Positions 18,301 through 26,232 of a stretch of 64,000 nt of DNA are shown here, piece after piece. The DNA is from Paenimyroides aestuarii (GTDB lineage Bacteria; Bacteroidota; Bacteroidia; Flavobacteriales; Flavobacteriaceae): assembly GCF_024628805.1 (NCBI RefSeq), contig NZ_CP102382.1, positions 558,001 through 622,000 of the forward strand. Reading direction: 5' to 3'. Made by a program: the position numbers and the translations under genes. Position 1 is the stretch's first letter. Each line of letters starts with the position of its first letter. A model generated the notes under the pieces. The model did no database searches. It saw nothing but the letters and a program-made list of their open reading frames with translations, and was not told the origin of the DNA.

Positions 18301-19354
18301 ACCAATACCAAACAATGGACAAATAGTAAACGGAACCTATTATGTTTCTCAGCGTGTAAACGGATGTGAATCATTACGTGTTCAGGTTATTGCAACTGCC
18401 CAAGGAAGTGTTCCGGCACCAACTGCAACAATCCAGAATATTTGTGGAGCAGGTACAGTAGCGCAATTAAATGCACAAATTTTACCAAATGCAACAGCAG
18501 AGTGGTATAGTAATGCAACAGCGGTAACACCATTGGCAGCCAATACGCCATTAACAAATGGAACTTACTATGTTTCTCAAAGAGTAGGCAACTGCGTATC
18601 GGTAAAAGTGCCAGTAGCAGTTCGTTTAATAAGTACAGCTGCTCCGGCAGTAGCTCCAATAACATTATGTGCGGGCTCTACAGTAGGAAGTATCACCTTA
18701 CCAACACCATCAGGAGTATCTTACAGATGGTATGTAAACAGTACTTCAACAGTAGTTTTACCATCAACAGATGTTTTACAATCAGGATATTACTTTGTGA
18801 CACGCGTTGAAAACGGATGTGAGTCAGCACGTACACAAGTTCAAATCACCATCAATAGCAGACCAAACAGCCCAACAGGTGCATCGCCTCAAACATTTAA
18901 CGATACAGACAATGCACAAATAAGCAGTTTGATTATGACCCAGCCAAATGTGGTTTGGTATGCAACATACGATGATGCTATGAAAGGATTAAACCCATTG
19001 AACCAAAATATGCCATTGGTTGATCAAACAACTTATTACGCAGTAATTATTGGTTCGAACGGATGTCCAAGTTTACCAACCCCTATAGAAGTTCGTATTT
19101 TATTAGGAGTAAACGATTTTGATTTAAGTAAATTAAATTACTATCCAAACCCAGTAAACGATCAATTAACCATCACTTACAGTGAAGTAATCACCAATGT
19201 GGAAGTATTTGATTTGAATGGACGATTGGTAATGAAAAATAGTTTTGATAAAGAAACAGTTCAATTAGATTTTAGCAGATTAAGTTCAGGAACTTATATG
19301 TTGAATGTTAAAACTAAGGAAAACAGCCAATTTATTAAAATTGTAAAAAAATAG
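12326..19354 (+). CDS. Giant T9SS-secreted glycine-rich/Fn3/Ig-like repeat protein
   Basis: About 2342 residues; ATG 12326 is preferred over the in-frame TTG at 12317. Domains in order: signal peptide 1-37 ending MIAQ; a glycine-rich domain ~38-270 (IEVWGANGGG, VVGGAGATGG, GGGGWYGGGAGGG) like the ALK/LTK-type glycine-rich family; an Ig-like segment ~285-375; and three MAM-like modules (~376-535, 636-797, 895-1066), each holding CWTYL and ending in a D(D/I)xYYED strand, each followed by an Fn3 domain with VR(T/S)SG. Two jelly-roll-like modules beginning YIYTA(A/E)EL follow (~1236-1425 and ~1555-1740). Then come six or so Ig-like repeats carrying WY(S/P)(N/S)AT..TPL (~1800-2260) and a type A T9SS sorting domain (YYPNPVNDQLTITY to IKIVKK). 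It is probably a cell-surface adhesin. Monocistronic. Confidence 0.88.
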   Translation: MKKITQLSRFKIRWLTTKTLILFILGLLFPSFQMIAQTFSYTGNVQSVTLAAGTYDIEVWGANGGGSQGGIGGYSKVSYTHTGGTLYIVVGGAGATGGLPADINGGYNGGGARPNPGGATRGSGGGATHVSRSSGLLTDATVRSNIIVVAGGAGGGSNSGTGVGGGGGLTGVNSNGSNPGQGGTQTSGGAAGAGTSGSPGTAGQGGQSLDMAGAGGGGWYGGGAGGGSVAGNTSNGGGGGSGYINGSGVTSGITRDHTQSGFIANPDTSGNGTVIITSTIPCTGTPNGGTATASSRACASQPFTLTLNSYTLGGGISLQWESSPAGLGTWSPIPNATGNTHTVTNQTADTDYRCVVTCTNSNGVSTSNIVTVGQPLAAVNFYESFDAVATGNTTTPTVPECWTYLNKASSGYGYTTTTAARSGKGFYTYRPNTTGEMLLISPQTNNLGNGTKQVRFWARVSSTTYETTQKLGVYTMSDPTSTGVLSLVENNIPLTTTWQEFIVPLPVTTDDYFAFSFDNQNGTAYVYLDDVYYEDLSPCIFPVNLAANNITITGATFTWNPSLAPGVTGYEWEVRTSGTPGTAGAVASGSTTAPSTTATTNILSGATTYYVYVRAVCGTNKGVWTTFPVKFTTLCPVYTANFYENFDGVDTGGSTNPTIPNCWTYLNKASSGYGYTTTSAGRTGKGFYTYRPSTSNEMLLISPETNNLGNGTKQVRFWARVSSTTYEATQKLGFYTMNDPTATGTLTLLQNNFPLTTTWQEFIIPLPAGTDDYFAFSFDSQNGTTYVYLDDVYYEDLSPCVFPMNLQAANITQTSATISWDASLAAGVTGYEYEIRTSGTAGSGATGLAQTSTVNAPTTSVNISGLDHSTSYTVYIRSKCGTTDGLWTSFPIKFNTLCGVITGSFFEGFENTDTGGTSNNTVPNCWTYLRTGSNSTYPYGYTGTTGPKTGSKHFYTYQGSSYDGEVTLVSPQTDNLGNGTKRLRFSARLYFSGSYGEKLSIYSMDGNTASATKTLIKTINVSSTAYQEYIVYLPISTTDDYFAFSFDNESMNKYIFIDDIYYEDAPSCRPIEESTISISNLSKNSFDVSWQDIYNLNQMAYEVEVRTSGNPGTPGAIYSTVTAVGVTNITVPGLAPSTGYTVYVRAVCSATDQSDWAKGPSVTTLCNYSDFVTYTPSLALCGPQKAVLDATLVDTTFEAAWFDSATDVEPLFVGSNFVSEDDVTQNRSFWLRSQKVVPNSDIQVGNGTSTTTNNSSFNYSNYEGYKHHYIYTAEELGSLGLVAGPITALKFDIAVSGSNNPLVDFSVSLGAASSPVASFPMVDNSTLTNVYSSPSEPVPTGIKTITFTTPYLWDGVSDVVVQIVSYNGAWGSPYGSLRTHTTPVNRTAILYSDNSSAAQLLVTNAGVSSPFIGATTTSIRPNTVFVGNAGCISPAIEIPVTVSLKPAFELSTASITSCEGGVSDPVTITTNLGNYDTFVWTPSAGVSGDAVNGWTFATNVEQEYVLSATQSNGICEHIKTVRVYAGKKPEALTTLASSYDICKNEIQELEALESIPAMASIGSKLTTTAATSEVSAFVQSAMYSKQQYIYTAAELIAQGVNTSGYINSLSFETINSGASFSNPMYTVKMMLTPNTTFGTTNFATGNLSTVYSEVNHTHTFQGMQTIQFDSPFYWDGQSNILVEITQEGMGSGNNAQTYFTTTPGSNVGMYATSATDPNPTAGTRTTDRLDVQFGLEQSNVTWSPINNLYVDAAATVPYTAGTNALTVYTTSGVAMNQVYNALLTAPSGCETTKAITINVADVVTPVVQSQTFCQATPVSNVVVTGGANATFEFYSSATATTPITNITQTGTYYVEATQGNCKSVRVPFTATVTPLALPTAQFTQVVCGGGTVSALIASGVSGSQIRWYSSATSTTPLASTTPLVDNTTYYASQMLGACESGRIAVLVDINAAPASLTPQTISICGTLNYGNVNLNQIPGAELVWYPSATSTTPIPNNGQIVNGTYYVSQRVNGCESLRVQVIATAQGSVPAPTATIQNICGAGTVAQLNAQILPNATAEWYSNATAVTPLAANTPLTNGTYYVSQRVGNCVSVKVPVAVRLISTAAPAVAPITLCAGSTVGSITLPTPSGVSYRWYVNSTSTVVLPSTDVLQSGYYFVTRVENGCESARTQVQITINSRPNSPTGASPQTFNDTDNAQISSLIMTQPNVVWYATYDDAMKGLNPLNQNMPLVDQTTYYAVIIGSNGCPSLPTPIEVRILLGVNDFDLSKLNYYPNPVNDQLTITYSEVITNVEVFDLNGRLVMKNSFDKETVQLDFSRLSSGTYMLNVKTKENSQFIKIVKK

Positions 19355-19372
19355 TTTTAATTAATAATAAAT

Positions 19373-19410
19373 AATAGAAGCCGTTCGTAATGAATGGCTT
19401 CTATTTTTTT
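19373..19410 (+). terminator. Rho-independent terminator
   Basis: Perfect 10-bp stem AATAGAAGCC / GGCTTCTATT with a 13-nt loop and a T-run; it ends the giant surface-protein transcript. Confidence 0.88.
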
Positions 19411-19661
19411 AATCACTTTTAATTAACAGCTTGTGCCATAAGACTACTTTAACTATTAAACTTATAATTCACAGAGCAGAAGTAACTTCTTATTTTTCAT
19501 AAGCAACCTTTAATTGCCTATTTTAAGTTTGCATCACATGGGTAACTGGATATGCAAATAAAACTTACAGTTTAAGTTAAGCGACATTTTTGTAAATGTT
19601 GTTTTGATTATTAGGCAATATTTTTAAACCTACAAAGTCATAATTTTCTTGAAGGTTTTTA
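19411..19661. other. Intergenic region without recognisable gene
   Basis: About 250 bp of AT-rich DNA between the terminator and the radical SAM stop codon. I see no ORF with coding character, no RNA gene and no clear repeat. Confidence 0.6.
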
Positions 19662-20714
19662 TCAAAACAACCGCAACTGTTCGCCTTTTGTTCCATCAAA
19701 CAAATCGGTTGATAACGCCGGAAATTTAGATCGACTAAAAAATTTCTTTCTGCCAATTTCAAATGTTTTGTGAATCATGTCGGCAAAATTTCCGTTTCCA
19801 GTATTGCGTTTTGCGATATTCTTTTCGGCTAAATTACCTTTGTGCAAGGATGCAATCTGATTTAAAACTTTTTCTTTTCGATCGGGATAATGCACTTCCA
19901 ACCAATCTTTAAAAACAGGTTCCACCTCATCGTTTAATCCCACTAAAGTGTATCCAAAAGAATGTGCCCCATTTTCTGCAATTGCTTTCAAAATAGGTAG
20001 AATTTCCATGCTGTTTAAACCGGGAATGATCGGCGCAACCATTACATGCGTGGGAATATTACTTTCGGATAACGTTTGCAGTGCTTTTAATTTTATTTTT
20101 ACCGATGACGTTCTGGGCTCTAAAACTCTACGCAAATCTTCGTTTATGGTCGGAATACTTAAAGATACATTCACCAAATTTTTAGCTGCCAGTGGTTTTA
20201 AAAGGTCTAAATCGCGCACCACTAAGGCATTTTTGGTAATGATACTTACCGGATGACGGTAATCTAAGCACAGCTGCAATATTTTGCGAGTAATTTCTAA
20301 TTTTCGTTCTAAAGGTTGATAGCAATCGGTATTTCCCGATAATTGAATAGTTGATGCTTTGTAACCGCGTTTTAAAAAGAACTGCTCTAAAAGTTCGGGT
20401 GCGTTTTTCTTTACTAAAATAACACGCTCAAAATCTACGCCAGCGCTAAAACCCCAAAATTGATGCGTTGGGCGGGCGTAACAATAGGCGCAACCGTGTT
20501 CGCAACCCTGATATGGGTTTACAGAATATAAAAAGGGTAAGCTATTGCCTTTAATTTTATTGACAATTGTTTTTGGGAATACTTCTAAAATTTGTGTTTT
20601 AGCCAATTCTTCTTCATAATTATCTTGATAAATCGAGGTTTCATAACGTTGTTTAAAGAATTTATTAGCAATATTTTCTACGGCACCTTGTCCTTTTGGA
20701 ATTTCTTTTTTCAT
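19662..20714 (-). CDS. PA0069-family radical SAM protein
   Basis: A 350-residue radical SAM protein of the PA0069/Rv2578c type, distantly related to spore photoproduct lyase. The [4Fe-4S] cysteines are in NPYQGCEHGCAYCYARP (CxxxCxxC) near residue 70-78. Before this lies the conserved LAKTQILEVFPKTIVNKI segment, and afterwards SGNTDCYQPLERKLEITRK, SIPTINEDLRRVLEPRTSS and VMVAPIIPGLN. The family is widespread but its reaction is unknown. It stands alone on the minus strand. Confidence 0.92.
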   Translation of the reverse strand: MKKEIPKGQGAVENIANKFFKQRYETSIYQDNYEEELAKTQILEVFPKTIVNKIKGNSLPFLYSVNPYQGCEHGCAYCYARPTHQFWGFSAGVDFERVILVKKNAPELLEQFFLKRGYKASTIQLSGNTDCYQPLERKLEITRKILQLCLDYRHPVSIITKNALVVRDLDLLKPLAAKNLVNVSLSIPTINEDLRRVLEPRTSSVKIKLKALQTLSESNIPTHVMVAPIIPGLNSMEILPILKAIAENGAHSFGYTLVGLNDEVEPVFKDWLEVHYPDRKEKVLNQIASLHKGNLAEKNIAKRNTGNGNFADMIHKTFEIGRKKFFSRSKFPALSTDLFDGTKGEQLRLF

Positions 20715-20894
20715 ACTGTTTTACCCTTACGCTTCTATCTTTCAAAAATACATTCAGCTAAAGACATTTTGTGTCATTGAAACCAAATATATCTTTGCAT
20801 CTACAGAATAAAAAAAAAATTACACCTAAATCATGTGGGATTATTCCATTAAAAAACAGTAGGTATTGCAAAATGTATAAAACTAGGTGAGAGT

Positions 20895-21539
20895 TTAAAC
20901 TTTACCTTCCCACTCATTAAAAAATTGCTCTAGAAAACCTTCCATATAACGGTGACGTTTCGCCGCCATTTCTTTTCCTGTTTGGGTATTCATTAAGTCT
21001 TTTAAAAGCAATAGTTTTTCATAAAAATGATTAATTGTTGTGCCTTTATGGTGTTTGTATTCCTCTTTGGTCATTTTTAATTTGGGCGTTATTTCGGGGT
21101 TGTGCATAGCATTGTTTTTATAACCTCCATAATTAAAAGTTCGGGCAATACCAATGGCTCCAATGGCATCTAAACGATCGGCATCTTGAACAATTTCTAA
21201 CTCTTTTGAATGAAATGTTCTGTTGAAATTTCCGCCTTTAAACGAAATATTCTCGATAATTTTCACCACATGCGCTTGCACATCTTCCTTAATATGGATA
21301 GACTTCATAAAGTTGCGTGCTTTTTTAGGACCGATGGTTTCATCGCCATTGTGAAACTTACTATCGGCAATATCGTGCAACAATGCTGCTAACACAACAA
21401 CTTGCTCATTGGCTTGTTCTTTTTTCAGCAAGGTTATTGCATTTTTATAAACCCGTTGAATGTGGAACCAGTCATGCCCAGCTTCTGCACCTTCTAACTC
21501 TTTTTTTACAAAATTTACTGTTTGATTGATGTAATCCAT
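20895..21539 (-). CDS. HD-domain phosphohydrolase
   Basis: A 214-residue HD-superfamily metal-dependent phosphohydrolase (YedJ-like). Metal ligands are visible as HDWFHIQRVYKNA (first His-Asp pair, ~21-22), LAALLHDIADSKF (the HD motif, ~50) and a later QDADRLDAIGAIGIAR (Asp). Such proteins hydrolyse nucleotides or related phosphate esters; the substrate is unknown. It lies 48 bp downstream of the acyl-ACP desaturase, but a terminator hairpin separates them. Confidence 0.9.
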   Translation of the reverse strand: MDYINQTVNFVKKELEGAEAGHDWFHIQRVYKNAITLLKKEQANEQVVVLAALLHDIADSKFHNGDETIGPKKARNFMKSIHIKEDVQAHVVKIIENISFKGGNFNRTFHSKELEIVQDADRLDAIGAIGIARTFNYGGYKNNAMHNPEITPKLKMTKEEYKHHKGTTINHFYEKLLLLKDLMNTQTGKEMAAKRHRYMEGFLEQFFNEWEGKV

Positions 21540-21554
21540 TTGAAGAAAACGATT

Positions 21555-21585
21555 AAAAAAGCCGATATTTCTATCGGCTGTTTTT
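21555..21585 (-). terminator. Terminator of the desaturase gene
   Basis: GCCGATA / TATCGGC stem (21561-21567, 21572-21578) followed on the minus strand by TTTTTT. It lies between the desaturase stop and the HD-hydrolase start. Confidence 0.8.
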
Positions 21586-21587
21586 TG

Positions 21588-22592
21588 TTATTTTACAATT
21601 GCGGGGGTTACCCATTTAAAAATATGTGATTCATCTGAAATCTTCATACGATCGGCTAATTTTGCCATTCTGTCTGGAAGTTTCATTAAATAATCTCTTG
21701 CTTTTTCGGCTTCATCTGTTAGGTTGGTAATCTTGTCTATTTCCCAACGTTTAATCAACTTATTTAGGATATCCACATAATCCATAGAGGTATAAACACC
21801 TATTCTTTGTGCCGATTCTGAGAAGTTGTGAAAAGCATCTCCAATTGCCCCACCCGATTCGCGGATTAAATTAGCTGGCATAGTGATTTTTCTTTTCATC
21901 ATATAATGAAAAGCTTTCATCATTTCTGAAGGATCTACCTGAAAAATGCGTTCTACAAATTCGGAATATGCATGATGATGGCGCATTTCATCGCCTGCAA
22001 TCAATTTGCATATTTTTGATAGTTTGTGGTCGCCGTATTTCTTTGCCATTTGTGCCACGCGGTTGTGCGAAACATACGTAGCTAACTCTTGGAAACTAGT
22101 AAAAACAAAGTTTTTGTAAGGATCGCGATCTGTTCCAGGGTCAAAACCATCGTTGATTAAATGGTGAGTGGTCATTTCCACCTCGCGCATGTTTACCCTA
22201 CCAGACAAATACAAATATCTATTTAGCAAATCGCCATGACGGTTTTCTTCACCTGTCCAATGACGGATCCATTTTGCCCATCCGTTTCCATCGCCATCTT
22301 CACCGCCTCTTTGATCTACACCTTCCACATCCATTAACCATGATTCATAGGTGGGCAATGCTTCTTCGGTAATGGTATCGCCCACTAAAACCACCCAAAA
22401 ATCATAAGGTAATTCTTTGGCATACGCTTGTAATTCGCGAACTTCTTCTAGAAAGTTTTCATTGCGCGCATCAGGTAGCATATCAGAAGGCTGCCAAATT
22501 TTTTCCACAGGGATTAAATAATTCTGCACAAAGGTATCTATGTTCTTTTCCAAGAACTGCATTACTTCTAATCGAACATTTTGAATAGACAT
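21588..22592 (-). CDS. Acyl-ACP desaturase
   Basis: A soluble di-iron stearoyl-ACP-type desaturase of 334 residues that introduces a cis double bond into acyl-ACP. Both iron-binding motifs are present: EENRH at 115-119 and DEMRHH at 201-206 (family ExxH pairs), plus WLMDVEGVDQ and WAKWIRHWTGEENRHGD. It lies just downstream of plsC on the same strand (31-bp gap), which suggests coordinated control of unsaturated fatty-acid synthesis and phospholipid assembly. The actual chain length and position are not predictable here. Confidence 0.93.
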   Translation of the reverse strand: MSIQNVRLEVMQFLEKNIDTFVQNYLIPVEKIWQPSDMLPDARNENFLEEVRELQAYAKELPYDFWVVLVGDTITEEALPTYESWLMDVEGVDQRGGEDGDGNGWAKWIRHWTGEENRHGDLLNRYLYLSGRVNMREVEMTTHHLINDGFDPGTDRDPYKNFVFTSFQELATYVSHNRVAQMAKKYGDHKLSKICKLIAGDEMRHHHAYSEFVERIFQVDPSEMMKAFHYMMKRKITMPANLIRESGGAIGDAFHNFSESAQRIGVYTSMDYVDILNKLIKRWEIDKITNLTDEAEKARDYLMKLPDRMAKLADRMKISDESHIFKWVTPAIVK

Positions 22593-22623
22593 TTTAATAA
22601 TTTTTTATACAACTTTTGTTGCG

Positions 22624-23355
22624 TTACTTTATTGATGAAACAATTGCTTCTTCGGTTTTTTGAAACAATGTTGCAAAATCAAAATCGCTTACTTTCATGG
22701 CCTCATGAACTTGCAATTTTAGGGCGCTTCCCAAACCCATTGGAAACATTCCAAACCGAAACATTTTCCATGAGTTGTTAATTGTTAAAGGCACTACATA
22801 CGCATCGGGAGCAAATTTACAAAGCATTTTCACTCCGTTTTCTGAAAAACGCTTTGGTTTTCCGGTTTTAGAGCGCGTTCCTTCTGGAAAAATCACTGCC
22901 GAACGGTTGTGCTTCTGTATGTATTCACCCAAACCTTTTATGGCGGGTAATGCTTGTTTGGGGTCGTTTCGATCAATTAAAACCGACCCACCGTATTTCA
23001 GATTGAACGACACACTTGGTATGCCTTTTCCCAATTCTTTTTTACTTACAAATTTTGGATGTGTTGCTCTTAAAAACCATATAATCGATACAATATCAAA
23101 CATCGATTGATGGTTTGATACATAGATAATTGGTTTGTTCTGAGGCAATTTCTCACGTCCTTCCACATTAAATGTTGTTCCCAAAATGTTGGCGCTGCGC
23201 ATTAGAAACCATTGCAAAATATCTACACTGGTTTTATGGGCTTGATACCCAAACAATTTCAAGCAAATCCATTGTATAGGATGAAACAACAACAAACTTA
23301 AACTTAAGAATAAATAATATACAATACTTAACGGATAAGATAAAATCTTGTGCAC
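22624..23355 (-). CDS. plsC: 1-acyl-sn-glycerol-3-phosphate acyltransferase
   Basis: A 243-residue PlsC-type membrane acyltransferase making phosphatidic acid from lysophosphatidic acid. It has an N-terminal hydrophobic helix (~6-30), the catalytic H(X)4D box NHQSMFD at 81-87, a middle substrate block SVLIDRND around 124-131 and FPEGTRS at 156-162. It is upstream of the acyl-ACP desaturase, likely the same transcript. It could act on other lysolipids, but the motif set is the AGPAT one. Confidence 0.92.
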   Translation of the reverse strand: MHKILSYPLSIVYYLFLSLSLLLFHPIQWICLKLFGYQAHKTSVDILQWFLMRSANILGTTFNVEGREKLPQNKPIIYVSNHQSMFDIVSIIWFLRATHPKFVSKKELGKGIPSVSFNLKYGGSVLIDRNDPKQALPAIKGLGEYIQKHNRSAVIFPEGTRSKTGKPKRFSENGVKMLCKFAPDAYVVPLTINNSWKMFRFGMFPMGLGSALKLQVHEAMKVSDFDFATLFQKTEEAIVSSIK

Positions 23356-23382
23356 TTGTTACAATTTATGTTCAAATATACA

Positions 23383-23418
23383 ACAAAAAAAAAATCTACC
23401 GAAATTCAGTAGATTTTT
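23383..23418 (-). terminator. Terminator of the bacilliredoxin gene
   Basis: Stem AAATCTAC / GTAGATTT (23392-23399, 23409-23416); on the minus strand it is followed by a run of about ten T. Confidence 0.8.
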
Positions 23419-23437
23419 ATGTTATTTGGCATACAAA

Positions 23438-23848
23438 TTAACAATATTCATTGTATGCTTCCTTCAAATTCTCAGCAATAACATCTGCTGGATGCCCTTC
23501 AATATGGTGACGCTCTAACATGTGAACCAATTCGCCATTTTTAAACAAAGCCATTGAAGGCGATGAAGGTGGAAAAGGAAACATTTTTTCGCGTGCGGTG
23601 TCAACAGCTTCTTTGTGAACACCTGCAAAAACCGTTACAATTTGTGCCGGTTTTTTGTCGTTGCCTAAACTCATGATTGCTCCCGGGCGCGCATTACGAG
23701 CCGCACAACCGCAAACCGAGTTCACTACAACTAGAGTGGTTCCGTCTTTTGCTAATGCATTTGTAACTTCATCTGCTGTATATAATGCTTCAAAACCTGC
23801 CGAAGTTAATTCTTCTTGCATGGGTTTTACTATTTCTTCTGGATACAT
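23438..23848 (-). CDS. BrxA/BrxB-family bacilliredoxin
   Basis: A 136-residue thioredoxin-fold protein of the YphP/YqiW (bacilliredoxin) family, which removes bacillithiol from S-bacillithiolated proteins. The redox motif CGC is at residues 46-48 (VNSVCGCAARNARPG), followed by VFAGVHKEAVDTAREKM and FPPSSPSMALFKNG, all diagnostic. The start at ATG 23848 gives the family N-terminus MYPEEIV; nine extra in-frame codons upstream are not family-like. Its presence implies bacillithiol or a related low-molecular-weight thiol in this organism. Confidence 0.93.
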   Translation of the reverse strand: MYPEEIVKPMQEELTSAGFEALYTADEVTNALAKDGTTLVVVNSVCGCAARNARPGAIMSLGNDKKPAQIVTVFAGVHKEAVDTAREKMFPFPPSSPSMALFKNGELVHMLERHHIEGHPADVIAENLKEAYNEYC

Positions 23849-23934
23849 ATTTTTATGTTTAATAATTATCCACAAAATTAATCATTTTTAACGACAGATG
23901 AAAATCAATAAAACTTAAAGAAATGTTATTTGTT

Positions 23935-23967
23935 TTGATAAAGATTCTTTGCAGTTTTATAAATTTG
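23935..23967 (+). promoter_or_regulatory. Promoter of the LD-carboxypeptidase gene
   Basis: TTG (23935-23937), 22-bp spacer, then TAAATTTG (23960-23967), matching the flavobacterial TAnnTTTG box, 14 bp before the chosen ATG at 23982. This supports the ATG over the in-frame TTG at 23949, which would lie upstream of the transcription start. Confidence 0.6.
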
Positions 23968-23981
23968 TTGAAAACAAAAAC

Positions 23982-24878
23982 ATGATACAACCACCATATT
24001 TACAAAAAGGCGATACGGTAGGAATAATTTGTACCGCAAGAAGTTTTTCGAGTGAAGCTGCTCAACCAGCTATAGAACTACTACAATCGTGGGGTTTGTT
24101 GGTTGAATTAGGGGCAACAATCGATGTGAATGTGAACCAATTAGGCGGAACCGACCAGCAGCGCACAGACGATTTGCAACAAATGTTAGACAACCCCAAT
24201 ATAAAAGCTATTTGGATTGCGAGAGGCGGATACGGAACGGTGCGAATTATCGATTCCATTGACTTTTCAAAATTTTTAAAGCACCCTAAGTGGATTATTG
24301 GTTTTAGCGACATTACGGTTTTGCACAGCCATATTCACAACTTAGGCGTGGCAACTTTGCATGCCATTATGCCGTATTCTGTGCCCAAAGCACTTGAAAC
24401 CGCAAAAGAAACCCTAAAAAAAGCGCTTTTTAATGAAGCCTATCACATAGAATGCGCATCGAACCCAAGCAACAAATTAGGTACGGCAGAAGGTTTCCTT
24501 GTTGGTGGAAATTTATCGATTATTTATAGTCTTTTAGGCTCTAAATCGTCCATCAATACCCACGGAAAAATTTTGTACTTGGAAGATTTAGATGAATATT
24601 TATATCACATAGACCGTATGTTTTACAATTTAAAACGCAATGGCTATTTCGATGATTTGAATGGATTAATCATGGGTGGAATGACCGATATGCATGACAA
24701 CCAAATTCCGTTTGGTTATGATGTAAGGCAAATTGTTTTGGATTTGTGTAAAGAATTCGATTTTCCTATTTGTTTTGATTTTCCCGCAGGACATATACCT
24801 GATAATCGTGCATTGAAATTAGGAACAACCGTTTCGCTTGATGTTACTGCAAACGCCACCATTTTAAAATACACATAA
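23982..24878 (+). CDS. ldcA: Muramoyltetrapeptide LD-carboxypeptidase (S66 family)
   Basis: A 298-residue serine peptidase of family S66, which trims the terminal D-Ala from peptidoglycan tetrapeptides during cell-wall recycling. The nucleophile region reads IIGFSDITVLH with Ser109; upstream are the family motifs LQKGDTVGIICTAR and IWIARGGYGTVRI; the later GGNLSIIYSLLGS, LYLEDLDEYLYHIDRM (Glu of the triad) and FDFPAGHIPDN (His) complete it. No signal peptide, so cytoplasmic. Its stop overlaps the yraN start by one base. Confidence 0.93.
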   Translation: MIQPPYLQKGDTVGIICTARSFSSEAAQPAIELLQSWGLLVELGATIDVNVNQLGGTDQQRTDDLQQMLDNPNIKAIWIARGGYGTVRIIDSIDFSKFLKHPKWIIGFSDITVLHSHIHNLGVATLHAIMPYSVPKALETAKETLKKALFNEAYHIECASNPSNKLGTAEGFLVGGNLSIIYSLLGSKSSINTHGKILYLEDLDEYLYHIDRMFYNLKRNGYFDDLNGLIMGGMTDMHDNQIPFGYDVRQIVLDLCKEFDFPICFDFPAGHIPDNRALKLGTTVSLDVTANATILKYT

Positions 24879-25234
24879 TGGCAACACACAATGATATTGG
24901 CACAAAAGGGGAACGATTAGCCCAAGAATATTTACAAACGAATGGATACACCATTTTAGAAACAAACTATCGCTATAAAAAAGCCGAAATCGACATTATT
25001 GCCACCAAAGATCATCTTTTAGCAATAATTGAAGTAAAAACACGCACCTCTACCGATTATGGCGAACCAGAAAGCTTTGTAAACAACAAAAAAATCAAAT
25101 TGATTTTAGAGGCAACCAATGCCTACATTCAAGAAAAAGATTTAGACTTAGAAGTGAGCTTGGATATTATTTCGGTAATTATTGGAAAAACAACCGAAAT
25201 AAACCATATTCCGAACGCTTATTATTTCTTTTAA
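24878..25234 (+). CDS. yraN: YraN-family (UPF0102) endonuclease-like protein
   Basis: A 118-residue protein of the YraN family, which has a restriction-endonuclease-like core. The motif IDIIATKDHLLAIIEVKTRTS supplies the D...ExK active-site pattern, and the N-terminus GTKGERLAQEYLQTNGYTIL is typical. Cellular role is not established; a DNA recombination or repair role is often suggested. It is translationally coupled to ldcA. Its TAA stop codon lies inside the presumed target duplication of the IS982-type insertion, so the reading frame survived intact. Confidence 0.9.
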   Translation: MATHNDIGTKGERLAQEYLQTNGYTILETNYRYKKAEIDIIATKDHLLAIIEVKTRTSTDYGEPESFVNNKKIKLILEATNAYIQEKDLDLEVSLDIISVIIGKTTEINHIPNAYYFF

Positions 25235-25248
25235 CCTGAGTTCGATTA
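25234..25248 (+). repeat. IS982 left terminal inverted repeat
   Basis: ACCTGAGTTCGATTA, the exact reverse complement of the right end at 26233-26247. Confidence 0.92.
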
Positions 25249-25249
25249 A

Positions 25250-26143
25250 TCAGAACATTGTTAACTGATTTGTTTTTAGTTCATTATATTGTATTGAAGG
25301 TTTTTTAGGAAAAAATGAATAAGCAATTAGACCCGAAATAAGGTTTGTAAGAAAGTTTCCTATAGATCTATGTCTTGAATGTTCAATTTGACACATATTT
25401 TTCAATTCATCGTTAACTGTTTCAATAACAGAACGTTTTCTCAATAGTATTTTGTCAGACAAGGTCATTAAACAGTTTTTCATATTGTTTTTAAGTTGTG
25501 TGATTAGATGAACACCATCAACAAATAATATGTCTGCAATTTTTTTAGAGATATACCCTTTATCTGCAAAGAGTTTTCCGAAAATCCCTTTGAGAAATCC
25601 TTCATTTTTAAGAGGTTCACGGTCATCTACATTGGCTTGTGTAATAGTAAAGCTTAGAATTTCACCCTTTTCATTGATAATTAAGTGAAGCTTGAACCCA
25701 TAGAACCACCCCATAGTGGACTTGCCTACGGTAGCTATATCTTTGAACACTTTATTGTTTTTGATTCGCTTGTTTTTACAAACCCTTACTGGAGTGGAAT
25801 CAACAAATGAAATACCTGTACAATTGCCCATACAGCAGGTTTTTAAAAACATTGTGAGCGGAAGTATGTTGGATTGCATAAGCTCTGTAAATCTATTGTA
25901 AGACACTGTTTTAGGAAACTCAGCTTGCATATGTTTTTGAATATAGAAAATGTAAAAGTGCTTAAAGCATCTGAAACCGCTCAAATGAAAAAGAATCATA
26001 ATACTTATTATTTCACTGGGTGACATCATTGGGGGTCTTTTAGATTTGTTTCCAATACTGTTTTTTTCAAGAAAAGGAAAAAATTGCTGGCAAAATTCAT
26101 CAACAAGACAAAAAATTTCTGTAATTTTATCGAAATTAATCAT
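25250..26143 (-). CDS. IS982-family transposase
   Basis: A 297-residue DDE transposase. The N-terminal region (MMSPSEIISIMILFHLSGFRCFKHFY) is the hallmark of IS982 transposases. The catalytic acidic residues are seen in GISFVDSTPVRVCKN (first D), KLFADKGYISKK (second D, DKGY signature) and KRSVIETVNDELKN (E). Complete length with no frameshift, so probably functional. Confidence 0.95.
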   Translation of the reverse strand: MINFDKITEIFCLVDEFCQQFFPFLEKNSIGNKSKRPPMMSPSEIISIMILFHLSGFRCFKHFYIFYIQKHMQAEFPKTVSYNRFTELMQSNILPLTMFLKTCCMGNCTGISFVDSTPVRVCKNKRIKNNKVFKDIATVGKSTMGWFYGFKLHLIINEKGEILSFTITQANVDDREPLKNEGFLKGIFGKLFADKGYISKKIADILFVDGVHLITQLKNNMKNCLMTLSDKILLRKRSVIETVNDELKNMCQIEHSRHRSIGNFLTNLISGLIAYSFFPKKPSIQYNELKTNQLTMF

Positions 26144-26232
26144 AAGAAATAGTTGTTTAAATGTTTAACAATCAGATAATTAAATATACAACTATTTCTT
26201 TTTTTATACAATATATTTATCCTAAATAATAA

